From positions 19,746,216-19,810,215 of the forward strand of contig CM060850.1 in NCBI GenBank assembly GCA_030737835.1: 64,000 bases of DNA, in the 5' to 3' direction. The stretch's first letter is position 1, and each line of letters opens with the position of its first letter. Both the position numbers and the translations under genes were made by a program. Under the pieces are notes generated by a model. It did not search any database, was not told the origin of the DNA, and was given only the letters and a program-made list of their open reading frames with translations. This stretch comes from Acorus gramineus. Its lineage: Eukaryota; Streptophyta; Magnoliopsida; Acorales; Acoraceae. Positions 48,841 through 61,983 of this stretch are shown piece after piece.

Positions 48841-51296
48841 TACTGAGTTCTTGGTTGGGGAGAATTGCCCATGCTTGTCGTGTGACTTTTTCCTTGGAGT
48901 GGGTGTATGGGTGACTTTAAGAAAGTCTCACCCCCTCTCCAACATTTGGTTCTTATTCCCTCTATTAAAGGTGAGTATAAGCTTAAGTGCACCCCTCTCC
49001 CTACCTCATTCTTGGTAGGTGAGAATTCATCTCCCTCTCTCTCTCTTTCGTGACTTCTCTCCCAAGTCTCCCATTTATTTTTTTCCCCTGTCTTTGAAGT
49101 AGAAGAAGAAGAGAAAGCATGGGAGAGGTGGTGTGAAAAAGAAAAAGAGGTAGGGATGCTTGTATTTGTGTGCATTTGTTTGATTACCCCTTCTCCCTTT
49201 CATGCTCTCTCATACCCCCTCTCTTTTCCTCTCTTTGTGTGTTTTGGATCAGCAAGGAAGGGGTGGAAGTGAAGTAGAGAAGGATTGGAAGAGAAGGTAT
49301 ATACGTGTGTGAATGTGTGTGTGCCATTACTGTTTTGATCCCCCTTGCTGTTTTATTTTTTTGAAATTATTTGGAGGGTTTTCAAGCCTAGTGATCTAAA
49401 TGAAGTTGGTTTATAACATCTAGGAGAAGCTTCATGAAATTTGTGAAAGGTTGATTTGGTGTATTTAGGCTGGACGAGCCTCTTGAACCTTCAGCTAAAT
49501 TTCTGGAGTCTCTTGTGGTAAGGCAGATCTCTATCTTGTAAAAACCTTTGTAAAACTAGTACCTAGAGGCATATTATGAGCATTGCCTCTTCATGTAATA
49601 TGATTATCCATGTGTCTAGATGCTATATATGAAATTTGGTGTCATAATGTTACATGTGTTGTAAGTTATAAGCTGAATTGTAAGGACTGTCTAGATTCGC
49701 GTGTAAACATTTTAGTTCGGGCATGTAGAGGCTAAACCAGGTTATGAGGTGATCATGGAGTATGATCCCAATATACGAGAGAATGTATATGATTTATTTA
49801 AGAATTTTTGGATGTGTATTTGGTGCTGTGGAGATCAAACAATTAGGGGTATTTGCTGCAGATGCAGCAGTTTTGCATGATTGTATCAATAAGTTAATTT
49901 TGCATGCTGTAGGCAACATTAAGAGTTGATATCTTCCTGAAATAGGCTTATATATGTGTCAGGAAGTATCATGTTTGATTTGAGCACCATTGGTTGTAGG
50001 GTTTAGAGGTTATGGCATTTTTGTTCATGTGATTGTGTTGCCGTGGGAGTGAGTCGCGTGCTGCCTGCCCCACCCCGTGCACTGTCCTGCGCTAGAAATT
50101 GTGTTATGTTTCATTTATTTAAGTTATGATTGTCACGTGGTTTATCTATATATTGTTGTGTCTTGCAGATCTCATAAACCGGACGCGCGACAATCCAAGT
50201 ATCAATGAGTGGTTCGATCCACCCACTAGAGAAGCTCGTATTATGGCTATAAGTGTTTTGTAGTAATCATAAAATGCCATAGTTGTATCATACCTTGTTA
50301 GAATAACTCATATCTTCATAAAATACTTGCTAGTATTATGATATAGTTATATCTTATAGAACATTGTATAATACATGCTTTTAATACTGTCACACCCTAG
50401 GGCGGCCGTCCCCGAGACGTGGGAATATATGAAGTATCAACTATCAATTACAAGATGTTATATATGTGTCACTTTTTAGCCTTCTGGTAACCATTGGAAC
50501 ATTCTGGCAGTTTTTCAGCTTTTTCGTTTTTCGATCAAAACCGCTAAAATTTTAGACTTTTGGCTGTCACCTTGAGTTTGAGAGCTCCGATTGAAAATCT
50601 AACTGCATATTATGTGTCTTGGTGCCATTTCAAGCCACTCACGAAAATTTCATTGAATTCCGGTAACGTTTCAGAATTTCGCTGTTCCGAATCGTATCCG
50701 GGTTTTGACCAAGCGAAAAGTCATTGGGAGACTTGACTTGGTCAAAGTTGACCCTTGACTTGGTCAATGGGTTTTGGTTTTTAGTGTGGTTGGGTTGACT
50801 AGGGTCAAAGTGCACATAGACCTAACTAAACCTAGCTTAACCTAATCTTTTTTTTTCCCTAAGTGTAAGTGGTGAGTGTGTGAGGTGTGTGTGTGGCTCC
50901 CCTTTAAGTCCACGCCTAGGAATAGTTAGATGTCCTATTCATCTTCTTCTCCACTTCAAATCTCTCTCTCCCTTCTCTTTAAAACCCCATTTAGACCTAG
51001 TAGAAGGTGTTGGATCAAGAAACCCTAGAAGGAGAAAAGAAAGGTGAGGACCCGATCTACCTTTGTATGGTCTCGGATTCGAGTTCCCTCATGTGTGACC
51101 CCCTCTCATGGTCCCTTTTTACCTCTGTTTTCAGCCCCTCTTTGGCTTAGTGGAGATCCTGGCGGTGGTGGTCTTGGAGGTGGCAAATCGGTGCGTGAAG
51201 AGCACCCGATCTCCTCCCCTTCCTTTCCTCTCCTTGGGTGAGCTTTCTTTCCTTCCTTTTCTTGTTTAGATGCATGTTTAGGAGGTGTTTTTGGAT

Positions 51297-51760
51297 GTGC
51301 TAGGTGAGCATGAGGGTTTGGGGTGGGGGAGGGCTGAGGGAGGTGGTAGAGTCGGCTTGGGCAGTGCGGGCTCATCGGCAGGCAGGCAGGCAGGCAGGGC
51401 AGGCGCGCTGTCGGGCGAGCTGGCAGGGGACGCGGGCGTGCGCACGGGTGCTGCGCAAGGGGCGCAGTACGCGGGGCGAATGGGCGGTGTGCGGGTGCTG
51501 CGTAGTGCGCGCAGGGCGAGCAGGCGTGCGAGCGGGGAGTGCGTGCGGGGCGCTGCGCTGGGGCGCAGTGCGCGCGGGTGCATACGGGGCTGGACGCGCG
51601 GGCAGGGGCGCGACAGTGCGCCCGGGGCGAGGGTGTGCGTGCGTGCGTGCGCACCCGTGCATGCGCGTGCGGGTGGTCGTGCGTATGGCTGCCAGAGGTT
51701 CGGGAGTGAGTCGGGGCACTCGGGCTCGCGTGCGTGCGGGCCGTATGCACGCTTGTCCGA
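51297..51760. repeat. GC-rich, alternating GTGCGC-type block in element E
   Basis: This is about 460 bp of very high G+C, with GGCAGGCAGGCAGGCAGG at 51377 and many GTGCGTGCG/GCGCGTGC runs. Open frames in several phases on both strands give Ala/Arg/Gly/Cys-rich peptides without domains. The alternating purine-pyrimidine stretches could favour Z-DNA. Confidence 0.75.
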
Positions 51761-51845
51761 GTGTTGGGTATTTTTAGCATATTTTTAGCGTATTTTTGTA
51801 TGTATTGTGTATTTTACTCACCGAGTTGATTACCCTGTCTTGCAG

Positions 51846-51881
51846 ATCTTGAAGGACGGTCACGTGACGACCCGGTTATTG
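51846..51881 (+). other. Exon-like 36-nt segment of element E
   Basis: It is bounded by TCTTGCAG and GTAAGTGGG. Its sequence (ATCTTGAAGGACGG and on) is diverged from the P1 copy, but its length and flanks are kept. Confidence 0.45.
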
Positions 51882-54870
51882 GTAAGTGGGACAACCCAAC
51901 CCAGTTGGGAGGCGTATATGCTCTTAGGCGTGTATCGTCCTTCCATGGGGCACCATAGTTTAATATTAACTTGTATAATATGTAATCTATGCAGGCATGA
52001 TTGTTATGTAGTATGCATGCCACCCTAGACCTTGTATGTTAGAGACTTGCACCCTTAGGATATGTGTAAGAGCCATGCATCCTGATACCATATTTTCATG
52101 CTAGGAAGCCTTGACCTATGCATGTGTCCCATTTAGTTTAATTTATTTTAAATCAAATGTGAGTTATTTAGTAGTGAGCATGCTTAGTGAATATTATAAC
52201 CATGCGGTTATAATATAGGCTTCCCCGCATCGTAGTTATGCGCCCTGGAGGAATTCGCAAGAATTCGTGACATTTAAATTGTTAGGAAGATGTTGCCGGC
52301 GGATCCGATTGGATCGTATACGTGTGGGTAGGCTGTTTCTGTTCCCTTCGTTGGATCCGTATAGAGACTGCCCCAGCGTTAGACAGGCCGTCCTGACAGA
52401 GGGCTCCCATCAGTAGGTACCTCCTGATTTGTTTTCGGACTGTGCTGAATTGTGGGAGTAGACCAGGCGGGCTACGGAGTGGAGGAGAGGCCATGTCACC
52501 TATTGGAGGGTGAGGGTGAGGGTGTGGTGGGTCGGCGATGTAGCGACCCACTGGATTGTGTAGTTCCTGCCACTTTGAGGCTTTGAATAATTTTGAGGTT
52601 AATATGAATTGTGATGCATAGGTCAGCTATTCACTGAGCGTGTGGCTCACCCCTCGCATATTTTTTTCTCCAGTTATCACTGAGTCGGATCTGAAGGAGG
52701 AGCTCCCCGAGGTATTTCAGCAGTAGCGGAGCAGCGCCACGTTCCTGCGAGTGTTAGAGGCCATCAGCATCCCTTTTTGATTGTATGTATTATATTTCCG
52801 TGCTTGGGCACCCGTTTGTATTATATTGGATGTCATTGTATATATTGGCTCTCACAGGACAATTGATTATGTATCGAGTCTGTAATGTGTCTTTGAATTA
52901 CAGACTCAGTCTTTTAGCTTCCGCTATTTGTGTATATATCATGTCAGCCCTGCTTTTGTCTGTGTTGTCATTTTGGTGTTGTTTAGTGTATGTTATTGAC
53001 CTCCTGTATAGACTGCTGATATCATATATACACTTGCCGCGTCCCGGGGACGGCTGCCCTGGGGCGTGACACAAGAGGTCAACAATGACTCCAATAAATA
53101 ACAAACAAAGCTGGCAAAACAATGATAACTGATAGTTCAACTAAAATGCGGAAGCATAAAAATATCAATAAGTCTGTAAACCAAAAACATTATTACAGAC
53201 TCGAATACACAATCACTGTCCTCTGAGGGCCAAGTCTAGTCCAAATAAAGTACAACCAGTGCAACACGCATGATTTCAAATACATAAATGACACTAGAAC
53301 TGCTGACATCCTTGCACTCACCAACCGCCGGACGGGACACTCCACGCATTCGAACCCCACCACAGGGAAGCTCCAGCTCCACACTCAACACTGCCCCTGA
53401 AAAAGAAACAGTATGCGAGGGGTGAGCTACAAGCTCAGTGAGTGGCTGGAAACTAAACACCATTTCAACAATTCAATACTAAGGCAATTTCCTTTCAAGG
53501 AAAAACATGGGTAGAAACCCAATGGATAACAAGGTCACGCGACGGCGCGACCATACCTCGCCCTCTCCCTCGCCCTTTCCCTCGCCCTCACTCCCCGGAG
53601 GGAGGCTTTTGGGACACTCGGGGAGGAACAACCGCTAACCATAACACATGGTGTTAATGGTTAACAAAATACAACGAGTCCATTCGCTACGAGGTAGAGA
53701 TATACTTCGATACCTCAAGCGTTAGGAGCAACATACCCAGAGTATACTTGATGGGTATAAGAGTGATGTGACGATGTGACTTCAACTTACTCTCACCCTC
53801 ACCCCTAAGGGTGACATGGGACTGTTGGGAGAATCCTTTTTCTCTACACCCTTCGTCATCTGGTAGCCCTCTTCTGAGTAGCCTCTACATGGTATACTCC
53901 CATGATCAGTACATCTGCCGAACGCATTGGTAGTACCTACAAGTGGGAGCTCTGTCAGGACAGCTTCAACGTCGGGCAGCTTTTCAACACTGATCCGATG
54001 AAGGGGAGAATGATTCCACGCTCGCAATATCATCCGGTAGCCCTCTCCCGCGTAGCCTCTACCTATCGCCCTTCCACGATCGGTACATCCGCCAGATGCG
54101 TACAATAGTACGCATTGGTAGCACTTACAAGTGGTGGCATACACAGGATAGCTTCGACGCTGGGCAGCTTCGGTGCACGACGATATTGGGGGGGGGGGAG
54201 ACTTCGCGCTCGCAATGCGAACCCTATGGAAAATCAACTCTAACATGCGTTGGATATCACCAACTAAAAAAAGGAAGGGTCAAGCGTGATCTCGCTCAGT
54301 AACAGGTGCATGCCAATATTCCCAAACGAACTTGAGTCAAGTAGGAACCGCATCTACTTACTCAGTTCGTATAGTGAGAGAGGGCGAGAGAAAGCTTATC
54401 ATCTCATTAAGCTGGCCATAGCTTTGCCCCATTAGCATGGGCGCAACAACTACACCACGCCCTCAAGTCTTATGACCAGGGAATATTAAATGTGAACCTA
54501 GTTATTAACCAGGCTTAAATATGTTGGATATTACAATTAATATGGTAGTATTACTCATAGGGACTACCTAAGGCATGCCATATTTTATACATCCATAAGA
54601 CTCATACGAAAATACATGCCCAAACAAGGACGCATGAAAACACAATTATTTATGCATGAATACAATACATAGGCTAGTATATGGTAGAATAAGGGTTCTA
54701 CGCAATATACGAGCTATACAAACCTAGCATGCAAATATCTAGCATATTTTGGGTTAGTCATGACCATACTAGTTATCTAAATAGGTAGTATAATCAGGGT
54801 GCCCAACGGATGCGCGATGCACAACTACGTGCATCCCGCACTTCCCGAAGGGTTGGATCGAACCACTCAC

Positions 54871-54906
54871 CGATATCTGGGTCCTCGCGCATCCAACCGA
54901 CGAGAT
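54871..54906 (-). other. Exon-like 36-nt segment of element A
   Basis: On the minus strand it is preceded by CCTTGCAG and followed by GTGAGTGGTTCG. It has the same length as in P1 and E. Confidence 0.45.
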
Positions 54907-56389
54907 CTGCAAGGCAAGGGCATCAAAAGGGGTGAGTACTTCAAACACAGACTACCCAACTCTTGATGGTTTCCACAACATGCATAACAACTCCTTGACG
55001 CACAATCGAGCAAAACTGCTAAACCTGCTGCAACCAGCCCTACAATTTTATCTCCACAGCACCAAATACACATCCCAAAATCATGAAATAAATCATACAC
55101 ATTCTATGTCATGTTGGGATCATAATCTATGAAGACATCATAACCTAATGTTGCCTCTACAAGCCCGAAATAAAATATTTCCAGAAGCAGGTCAATTCCC
55201 ACACGAATCTGGACAGGCTATGCAAAACAGATTCTAACTTACAACACAGATATCATAATGACACCGAATTTCATATATAATATCTAGACACATGAAGGAT
55301 CATATCACATGAGGACACAATCCAAAAAATAAGCCTCTAAGTACTAGTTTCACAGAGATCTTTACAAGACAGAGATCTGCCTTACCAAAAGAGGGGGAGG
55401 GAAAATGGGGAGATGCGGGGCTCTCGACACACCCACGACCACCTCAACCACCACCCCTTTCTTGGCTGAAAACTGGGGGGGGGGGGTAAGGGCATGAGAG
55501 GGAGGTAGAGAGAAGGGAATCAACAACATACACACTCACCTTCACTTGCACTTGCACTTCTTCTTCTTTTTCTACTCCTTCATCCACTCCTCCATCAAAC
55601 ACACACAAAAAAGGATGGAAAAAGTGCTGATCGGATGGGTTTTAGGAGGGGGAGAGAGAGGGAGAGAGAGACAGAGAGAGAGACAGAGTTCTCCCTCACA
55701 AAGGAAAACATGGGGGTTAACTTAACCTAAACTCACCCACTAACACTCAAAATAACCAAAGGGTTGTTTAACCATTAAGCAAGGGGGGGTGAGGTTACCA
55801 AGGGTGTCACCATATTCGCCAAAATATCTAACACTATTTGACCAACCAAACCAGGAACTCTCAAAACCCGGATACGGTTTGAAACTGTATATTTTTCAAA
55901 ACGTTACCGGAATTCGATAAAATTTTTATGGGTAGTACAAAATGGTACCAGGACCCATAATATGCAGTTAGATTTTCAATCATTGTTATGCCTGTATCAT
56001 TTGGAGCCATTTCGGTTAAGCCTTGGTCACTTCTGGGTCATTCAGGGCCTTTTTAATTTTTCGATCGGAGCCGCTAAAATTTTGGCTTTTAGCCACCTGC
56101 GGGAGTTAGAGTACTCTGATTGAAAATCTAACTGCATATTATGGGTCCTGGTACCGTTTTGTACTACCCATAAAAATTTCATCGAATTCCGGTAACGTTT
56201 TGAAAAATATGCAGTTCCGAACCGTATCCGGGTTTTGAGAGTTCCTGGTTGGTCGAATAGTGTGAGATATTTTGGGGATGTGGTGACCCTTGGTAACCTT
56301 ACCCCCACCTTGCTTAGGGGTGAAGAAACCTTTGGTTATTTGTTATGTGTGTGGGTGAGCCTAACCCTAACCTCACCCCCCCTTAAGGT

Positions 56390-56640
56390 CACCCCCGCCT
56401 GCAGAGGAGCGCGGGCAGGCGCAGGCGGGCGTGCGCGAGCGTGCGCGCGCGGGGCAGTGCACCTGGGCATGTGTCTGGGCGCGCGGCTGGGTGCCAGTGC
56501 GCGCGCGCGCGTGCGTGCGCGTGCTGGGGCATGCGTGGGGCTGCCCAGGGGCTCGGGTAGGTGCTGGGGCACTTGGGCATGCGTGCGTACGCGCGTGCTC
56601 GCATGCGTGCGAGCCCGTATGTGTGCATGTCTAAGTCTTT
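56390..56640. repeat. GC-rich GTGCGC-type block in element B
   Basis: About 250 bp of alternating GCGCGC/GTGCGTGC sequence occupies the same relative place, just before the exon-like segment, as the block in element E. P1, A and H lack it. Confidence 0.7.
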
Positions 56641-56710
56641 GGTAATTCTAGTGATTTCTAAGTGTTAAATTGTGATGTTACTCACCAAATTTGATGCCCT
56701 TACCTTGCAG

Positions 56711-56747
56711 ATCTCGTCGGATGGGATGCGCGAGGTCCCGGGTTGCG
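56711..56747 (+). other. Exon-like 37-nt segment of element B
   Basis: It is preceded by CCTTGCAG and followed by GTGAGTGGTTCG. It is one nucleotide longer than in the other copies. Confidence 0.45.
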
Positions 56748-59538
56748 GTGAGTGGTTCGATCCAATCCCCCCCCCTCGGGATGCGCTCGACGCATCGATG
56801 GGCCCCCCTAGCTATACTACTTGTGTAGATAAGTAGTATGGCCATGCTTAAGCTATAATATGTAGATATCTTGCATGCTAGGCTTATATACATGTATTGT
56901 ATTCATGTATGAATGATTGTGTTGCATGAGCCCCTCTAGTATGGGCATGTATTTTTGGTAATGTGTATGGATGTATAGAATATGGCATGCCTTAGGTAGT
57001 ATTGTAATACTACTCCCACCATATCAATTGGAATATCCAGTATGATTAAGTCTGGGTTAATAACGGGCACCTGCCTAATATTCCCTCGCGATAAGACTCG
57101 AGGGCGTGGTGTAGTTGTTGCGCCCATGCTAATGGGGCAAAGCTATGACCAGCTTCATGAGATGATGATCTCTCTCGCCCTCTCCCTCTGAACGAACGGA
57201 GTAAGTAGATGCGATTTTCTACTCGACTCAGGTTCGTTTGAAATATTGGCATGCACCTGTTAGTGCGCGAGATCGCGCTTGACCCTTTCTTTTAAGTTGG
57301 TGATATCCAACGCATGTTATAGTATATTTTGTATGTTTTACGATTAGTGCCCTCATATGTATGTGTAGTTAGGCCTTGCCTTGTATGTATGTTGCATGAT
57401 GTGTTGTTTATGCCATATACTCATGTTAGGGAGAACCCCTATAGTTAAGCATAGGTTATTGTGCATGTAGATCAAGTTCCTTCAGTGATAGAATTCTCCT
57501 GTAATAATTATGCGCATGTTAAAACTGATTAGGCCTATCTGGAATAGGCGTGGGTATGACCCGTTGTCGGGTTGTACCTTATTAGTTAGAGCGCTAGCGA
57601 TGAAATCACCCCCGTGCATCCGAGCGATGCACTCATTTGGAATTCAGGAGAATTCATTATCTTATCGGTTTTGTTAAGCCGGTAGTTGGGGCATTAAGCT
57701 AGGCCTACCCGTGCTAGGCGTGTATATGAACCGCCTGTTGGGTTATGTGCCTTGGGATTATTTTTGCGTGAGAGCAGAGGCAACCCCCTTGTGCCCGAGC
57801 GACGCAACCGTGTGGGAGTACAATAGTGTTCGCTATCATCGATATGTGATTATCGAGAGTAGTTGTTTTTCCATTGGGTTCGCTTTGCGAATATGGAATG
57901 TTTACTCCCAATGTCGTCCGTGTTGAAGAGGCCCGGGTTGTAGCTGTCCTGACAGAGGGCTCCCATCCGTAGGTACCACCGATGCGTTCGGGAGCGTACT
58001 GATCATGGGAGTGTACCAGGTAGAGGCTACCCGGGAGAGGGCTAACGAATGATATTGTGAGCATGGAATCGTTCTCCCCTTCGTTGGATCCGATGTAGGA
58101 ACTTCCCGGCGTTGGAAAAGCTATCCTGACAAAGGGCTCCCATCCGTAGGTACCACCGAGGCGTTCGAAAGCGTACTGATCGTGGGAGTATGTATACCAG
58201 GTAGTGACTACCTGAGGAAAGGTCTACCGGTGGACCAAGGGTGTAGAGCAGTCTAAGTCTCTTCCAAAAGTCCCAAGAGTCTCCCTCCGGGAGTGATGGT
58301 GAGGATGAGGTGAAGACATGTCACAGCGTGACCCATTCGTTGTTCGTCCATTCCCAAAGTGTTGGGTCCGGTTGCGTATCGATGTTCAAAGACATCGTTG
58401 GGCAGTTATCCCGATGTAGATGATCCAGTAGCGTTGTGTAGACCAGTAATTCCGGGTCTCTTCGACCAACGGTATGGTCTCTCCGCAAGAGACCCAAGAG
58501 TCTCCCTTCGAGAGTGAGGGTGAGGTTGGTGATTCAGTAGTGTTGTGTGGACCAGTAATTCCGCATCTCTTTGACCAACGGTATGGTCTCTCCCCAAAAG
58601 TCCCAAGAGTCTTCCTCCGGGAGTGAGGGTGAGGGTGAGGTTGGTCGCGCCGCCGCGTGACCCTGTTATCCATGGGTTTCTACCCATGTTTTTCCTTGAA
58701 AGAAATTTTTTTTAGTATTGAACTGTTGTATGGTGATTGGTTTCCAGCCACTCACTGAGCTTGTAGCTCACCCCTCGCATACTGTTTCTTTTCAGGGGCA
58801 ATGTTGGGCGTGGAGTTGGAGCTTCCCTGTGGCGTGGTCTTATGGGTGTGGGGCGTTCTTCCGACGGGTGGTGAGTGCAAGGCTGTCAGCAGTCCTAGAG
58901 TCATTTTATGTATTGTAAATCTTGCATGTGGCACAGGTTGTATTTTATTTGGTCTAGACTTGGCTCTCACGGGACAGTGATTGTGTATTCGAGTCTGTAA
59001 TAATGTTTTTGGTTTACAGACATTGTTTATATATTATGCTTCCGCTTTTCAGTCAGTTATCATTATCCTTGCTTTGCCACCTTGTGTGTTGTTGGAGTCT
59101 TTATTGACCTCAGGTATTGATAGCTGATATTTCATTATTGCCACGTCTCGGGGATGGCCGCCCTGGGGCGTGTCAAAATCATAGTACTCCAACTCTCACA
59201 GTCTAAAAGCCAAAATTTTAGCGACTCTGACCGAAAAAAAAAAGGCTCCAAATGTCGATGGCATAACAAATACCCTTATGTGATATTACCTTGATGTATA
59301 GTCATACTTAGCACTATTGATCATTGATTGATACGTATGGTTCATTTATTACTGTCTTGTGGAATGCATGCTAGTCTAGGACTTGTATTGCTTGACCTTC
59401 ATTCAATTCACTTGTTCTGTGTGAGAGGCTTGAAAGCCTAGAGTGAACTGTATTTTGCTTGTATATTCAATTAATTGCACTCATATATGTGTGTAGTCTT
59501 CCATGTTCGTCGATGCTTAGTGATCGGTTGATGCATAT

Positions 59539-61894
59539 TGTTACGCTCCGGAGCGGCCGTTCCCAGTTTGTAACAATAATAGCAATATCAAAATATCATA
59601 CAGGAGGCCAACAAGATATCCCCCTATAAGGACTGATAGAGCAAAGACTAGGTTGGGAAGCAGAAGCATAATATAAACAAGTCCGTAACCAAAAATATAC
59701 AGAGTGTATACAATCAATGTCCTGTGTGAGCCAAGTCTGATCAACAAAGAGAATACATACAACTTGTGCCCAAGCACCAAAAAGAAATACATACAGAAAT
59801 AACAAGACTACTGACAACCTCGCTCACTAATCTCAAAATACGGACGTAACACAGGTAGCCAAGAAACATCTCATGGGAGCTCCGCCTTCGTGACCTGCTC
59901 TGCCTCCACTAGAGAGAAACAAAGGAAAACGAGGGATGAGCTAAAAGCTCGGTGAATAGTGAACCACCACACAATGAAGATAAAACATAGTCAACACTTA
60001 AACGAATACACAATAAGTTGTCGTCAACAAATACTCCACAGTCACTCCACGTCATCCGGTAGCCCTCTCCCTGGTAGCCTAGCCAGGACAGTACCAGTCA
60101 CGGGGAGGCACCTCACAGGGTAGCTCCGATGCTGGGTAGCTTCAACGCACGATGACGCTGGGATGATACACTCCACACTCGCAGGGATCACATTGATCAA
60201 CGTATACCATATTTGACAACTAGCTAGTTGGAATCCATAGATATCCCAACAGGTGCATCACAAGGACGCGGGGAAAAGCTATTTCTTATCCACACTTACT
60301 AATGTTAATTATGACCTTTAAAAACTAGTCATACATACATCTATCCGAGATAAACAGGGTTATAAAGTTATTACTATGAACATGAGATAATTAGCACCCA
60401 CCAATCATGCAAACATGGTGTATATATAGCAAGTAGAGGCAAGAGTTATAACTAACTCAAAGGAGCATATCAATAAGTATGTGCAAATGATCCCTACAAC
60501 ATGGTATTTAATCTTACATAGCACATCCATCATATACAAGCAATACAACTTAAATAAGTTCTCTATATTACCATTACATTGCATAAAATATACTATAGTG
60601 CCTAACAAGCATGCTGTATATTACTTCTATTGCATGGGTCGGACCACTCACCAATACCAGATCATCACTCGCTCAATCCACGAGGAGTTGATGTGGGTCA
60701 ATGAGAAGAGCGGAGGTGGGAAGAACACGATGCACTCCCACAACAGCACAAACTTGCGAGAAATCCGATAACTTCTAGATCCTACAACCAATGGTGCTCA
60801 AATTAAATATTATAACTCCTGATATATATACAAGAATATGTCATTAAAACACCAGCTCCAGATATTGCTCTCAGCATGCATAATAACATAAAACTCAAAC
60901 ATGCCAAAACTGGCTCGTCTACCCCAAACATCCTTAAACTTTAATCTCCCCATCACCAAATACACATCCAAACATTCTGAAATAAATTAGACACATTCAT
61001 TCACATGTGAGGATCATAATCCATGGAGACATCGTAGTCTAATTAGGCCTCTAAATTTCCGAAATAAAATAGTTTCAGAAGCTGGTCATTTTCCACGCGA
61101 ATCTGGACAGTCCTTATAAATCTGCCTATAACTTCCAACACAGATAACATTATAACCCCAAATTTCATATGTAGACTCTAGACATAAACATGATCATGGA
61201 ACAAGAAGACCCAAACATCTTAATATGTTTCTAAATACTAGTATCACAAGGATTTTAAGAACACAGGAATCTGCCTTACCTCTCTAAGCAATATGTAAGA
61301 CTCCCATCACCATAATCAATTTCTCCTCAACTTAACCACTGCTGGTCCACACAAAACAGAGCAAACAGAGAGGGGGGAAAGGGTTAGGAAGGGTGAATAA
61401 CATAATACAAGCATACACAAGCCACTCTACATACCTTAACACTCACAATTTCTCCAACAAAGATCCACCAAAAATTTCCCAAACACACTCCCCAAACCCT
61501 CTCAACAAACTCAGCTGGGACAGCAACAAAAGAGAGAGAAAAAGCGGTAGAAAATGAAACTTAGATGACATAAAGTCACATAGAAGGGTTTATATATTGG
61601 TTAAGGTAATAAGGGGGTGAACTTAAGCTAATCTTACCCAACCAATTACCAAAAAAAAAGAAAACAACCAATGGGAGGTGAGACTTCTTAAGCTCACCCA
61701 AGATGACCCTATCACACCAAAGGAGGTCATAATTATCCATAACTATTCCACCACCAACTAGTAACAAATGAAAATCCGGATACCAATCGGAACTGCAAAA
61801 ACCCAGAAAATAATAAACATTCCCAATTACGCCAAGGCATTTATCAAAACAAGGAAAACGCTGATAAATCATTCAACTAGGGGGAACAAACACC

Positions 61895-61944
<50 letters not shown>

Positions 61945-61983
61945 CACCCATTTTATGAATTCCAAAATGACACAAACTTAACA
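59539..61983 (-). mobile_element. Solo-LTR-like element H, 2.4 kb
   Basis: On the + strand it runs from TGTTACGCTCCGGAGCGGCC to ACTTAACA. It is flanked by CATAT at 59534-59538 and 61984-61988, again TG...CA with a 5-bp duplication. On the minus strand its first part has GTGTCATTTTGG and an (ATT)n run, then the leader-like and GTGAGTGG landmarks, here without a clear TGCAG acceptor. It is the most diverged of the complete copies. It encodes no protein. Confidence 0.85.
61895..61941. repeat. (AAT)n microsatellite in element H
   Basis: About 15 AAT triplets in a pure run lie near the inner end of element H. Confidence 0.93.

Larger units (their letters stand above)
50456..53070 (+). mobile_element. 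Solo-LTR-like element E, 2.6 kb
   Basis: It runs from TGTTATATATGTG to GGGGCGTGACA, flanked by CAAGA at 50451-50455 and 53071-53075. This gives clean TG...CA termini and a 5-bp target-site duplication, the hallmark of LTR-element integration. The 5' half resembles a plant promoter and leader: CTCTCTCTCCCTTCTCTTTAA, then AAACCCTAGAAGG and a GTGAGG donor near 51042. There is a strongly GC-rich block at 51297-51760 and an exon-like 36-nt piece at 51846-51881. Long frames in the GC-rich block are compositional. Confidence 0.88.
55984..59175 (+). mobile_element. Solo-LTR-like element B, 3.2 kb
   Basis: It begins TGTTATGCCTG and ends GGGGCGTGTCA. ATCAT lies at 55979-55983 and again at 59178-59182, leaving two extra A at the right end. 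From about 56750 to its end it closely parallels P1, including the GACAGAGGGCTCCCATCC repeats and the (G)GGAGTGAGGGTGAGG repeats. Its first 800 bp differ, with a GC-rich block at about 56390-56640. It encodes no protein. Confidence 0.83.
50388..59268 (-). mobile_element. Solo-LTR-like element A, with E and B nested in it
   Basis: The termini are TGTCACACCC at the left and GGCATAACA at the right. They are flanked by AATAC at 50383-50387 and 59269-59273. A's own DNA is 50388-50455, 53076-55983 and about 59183-59268, close to 3.06 kb. Joining across E restores the family order CAATTACAAGAGGTCAACAA, and joining across B restores GATTTTCAATCATAGTACTCC, so the nesting is directly supported. The exon-like 36-nt segment on the minus strand is 54871-54906. 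It encodes no protein. Confidence 0.85.

Noticed and set aside
51106-51788. A 224-codon frame on the minus strand and 157-167-codon frames on the plus strand in element E
   Set aside because: They overlap in a GC-rich low-complexity block where stop codons are rare on both strands. The peptides are Ala/Arg/Pro-rich without domains.
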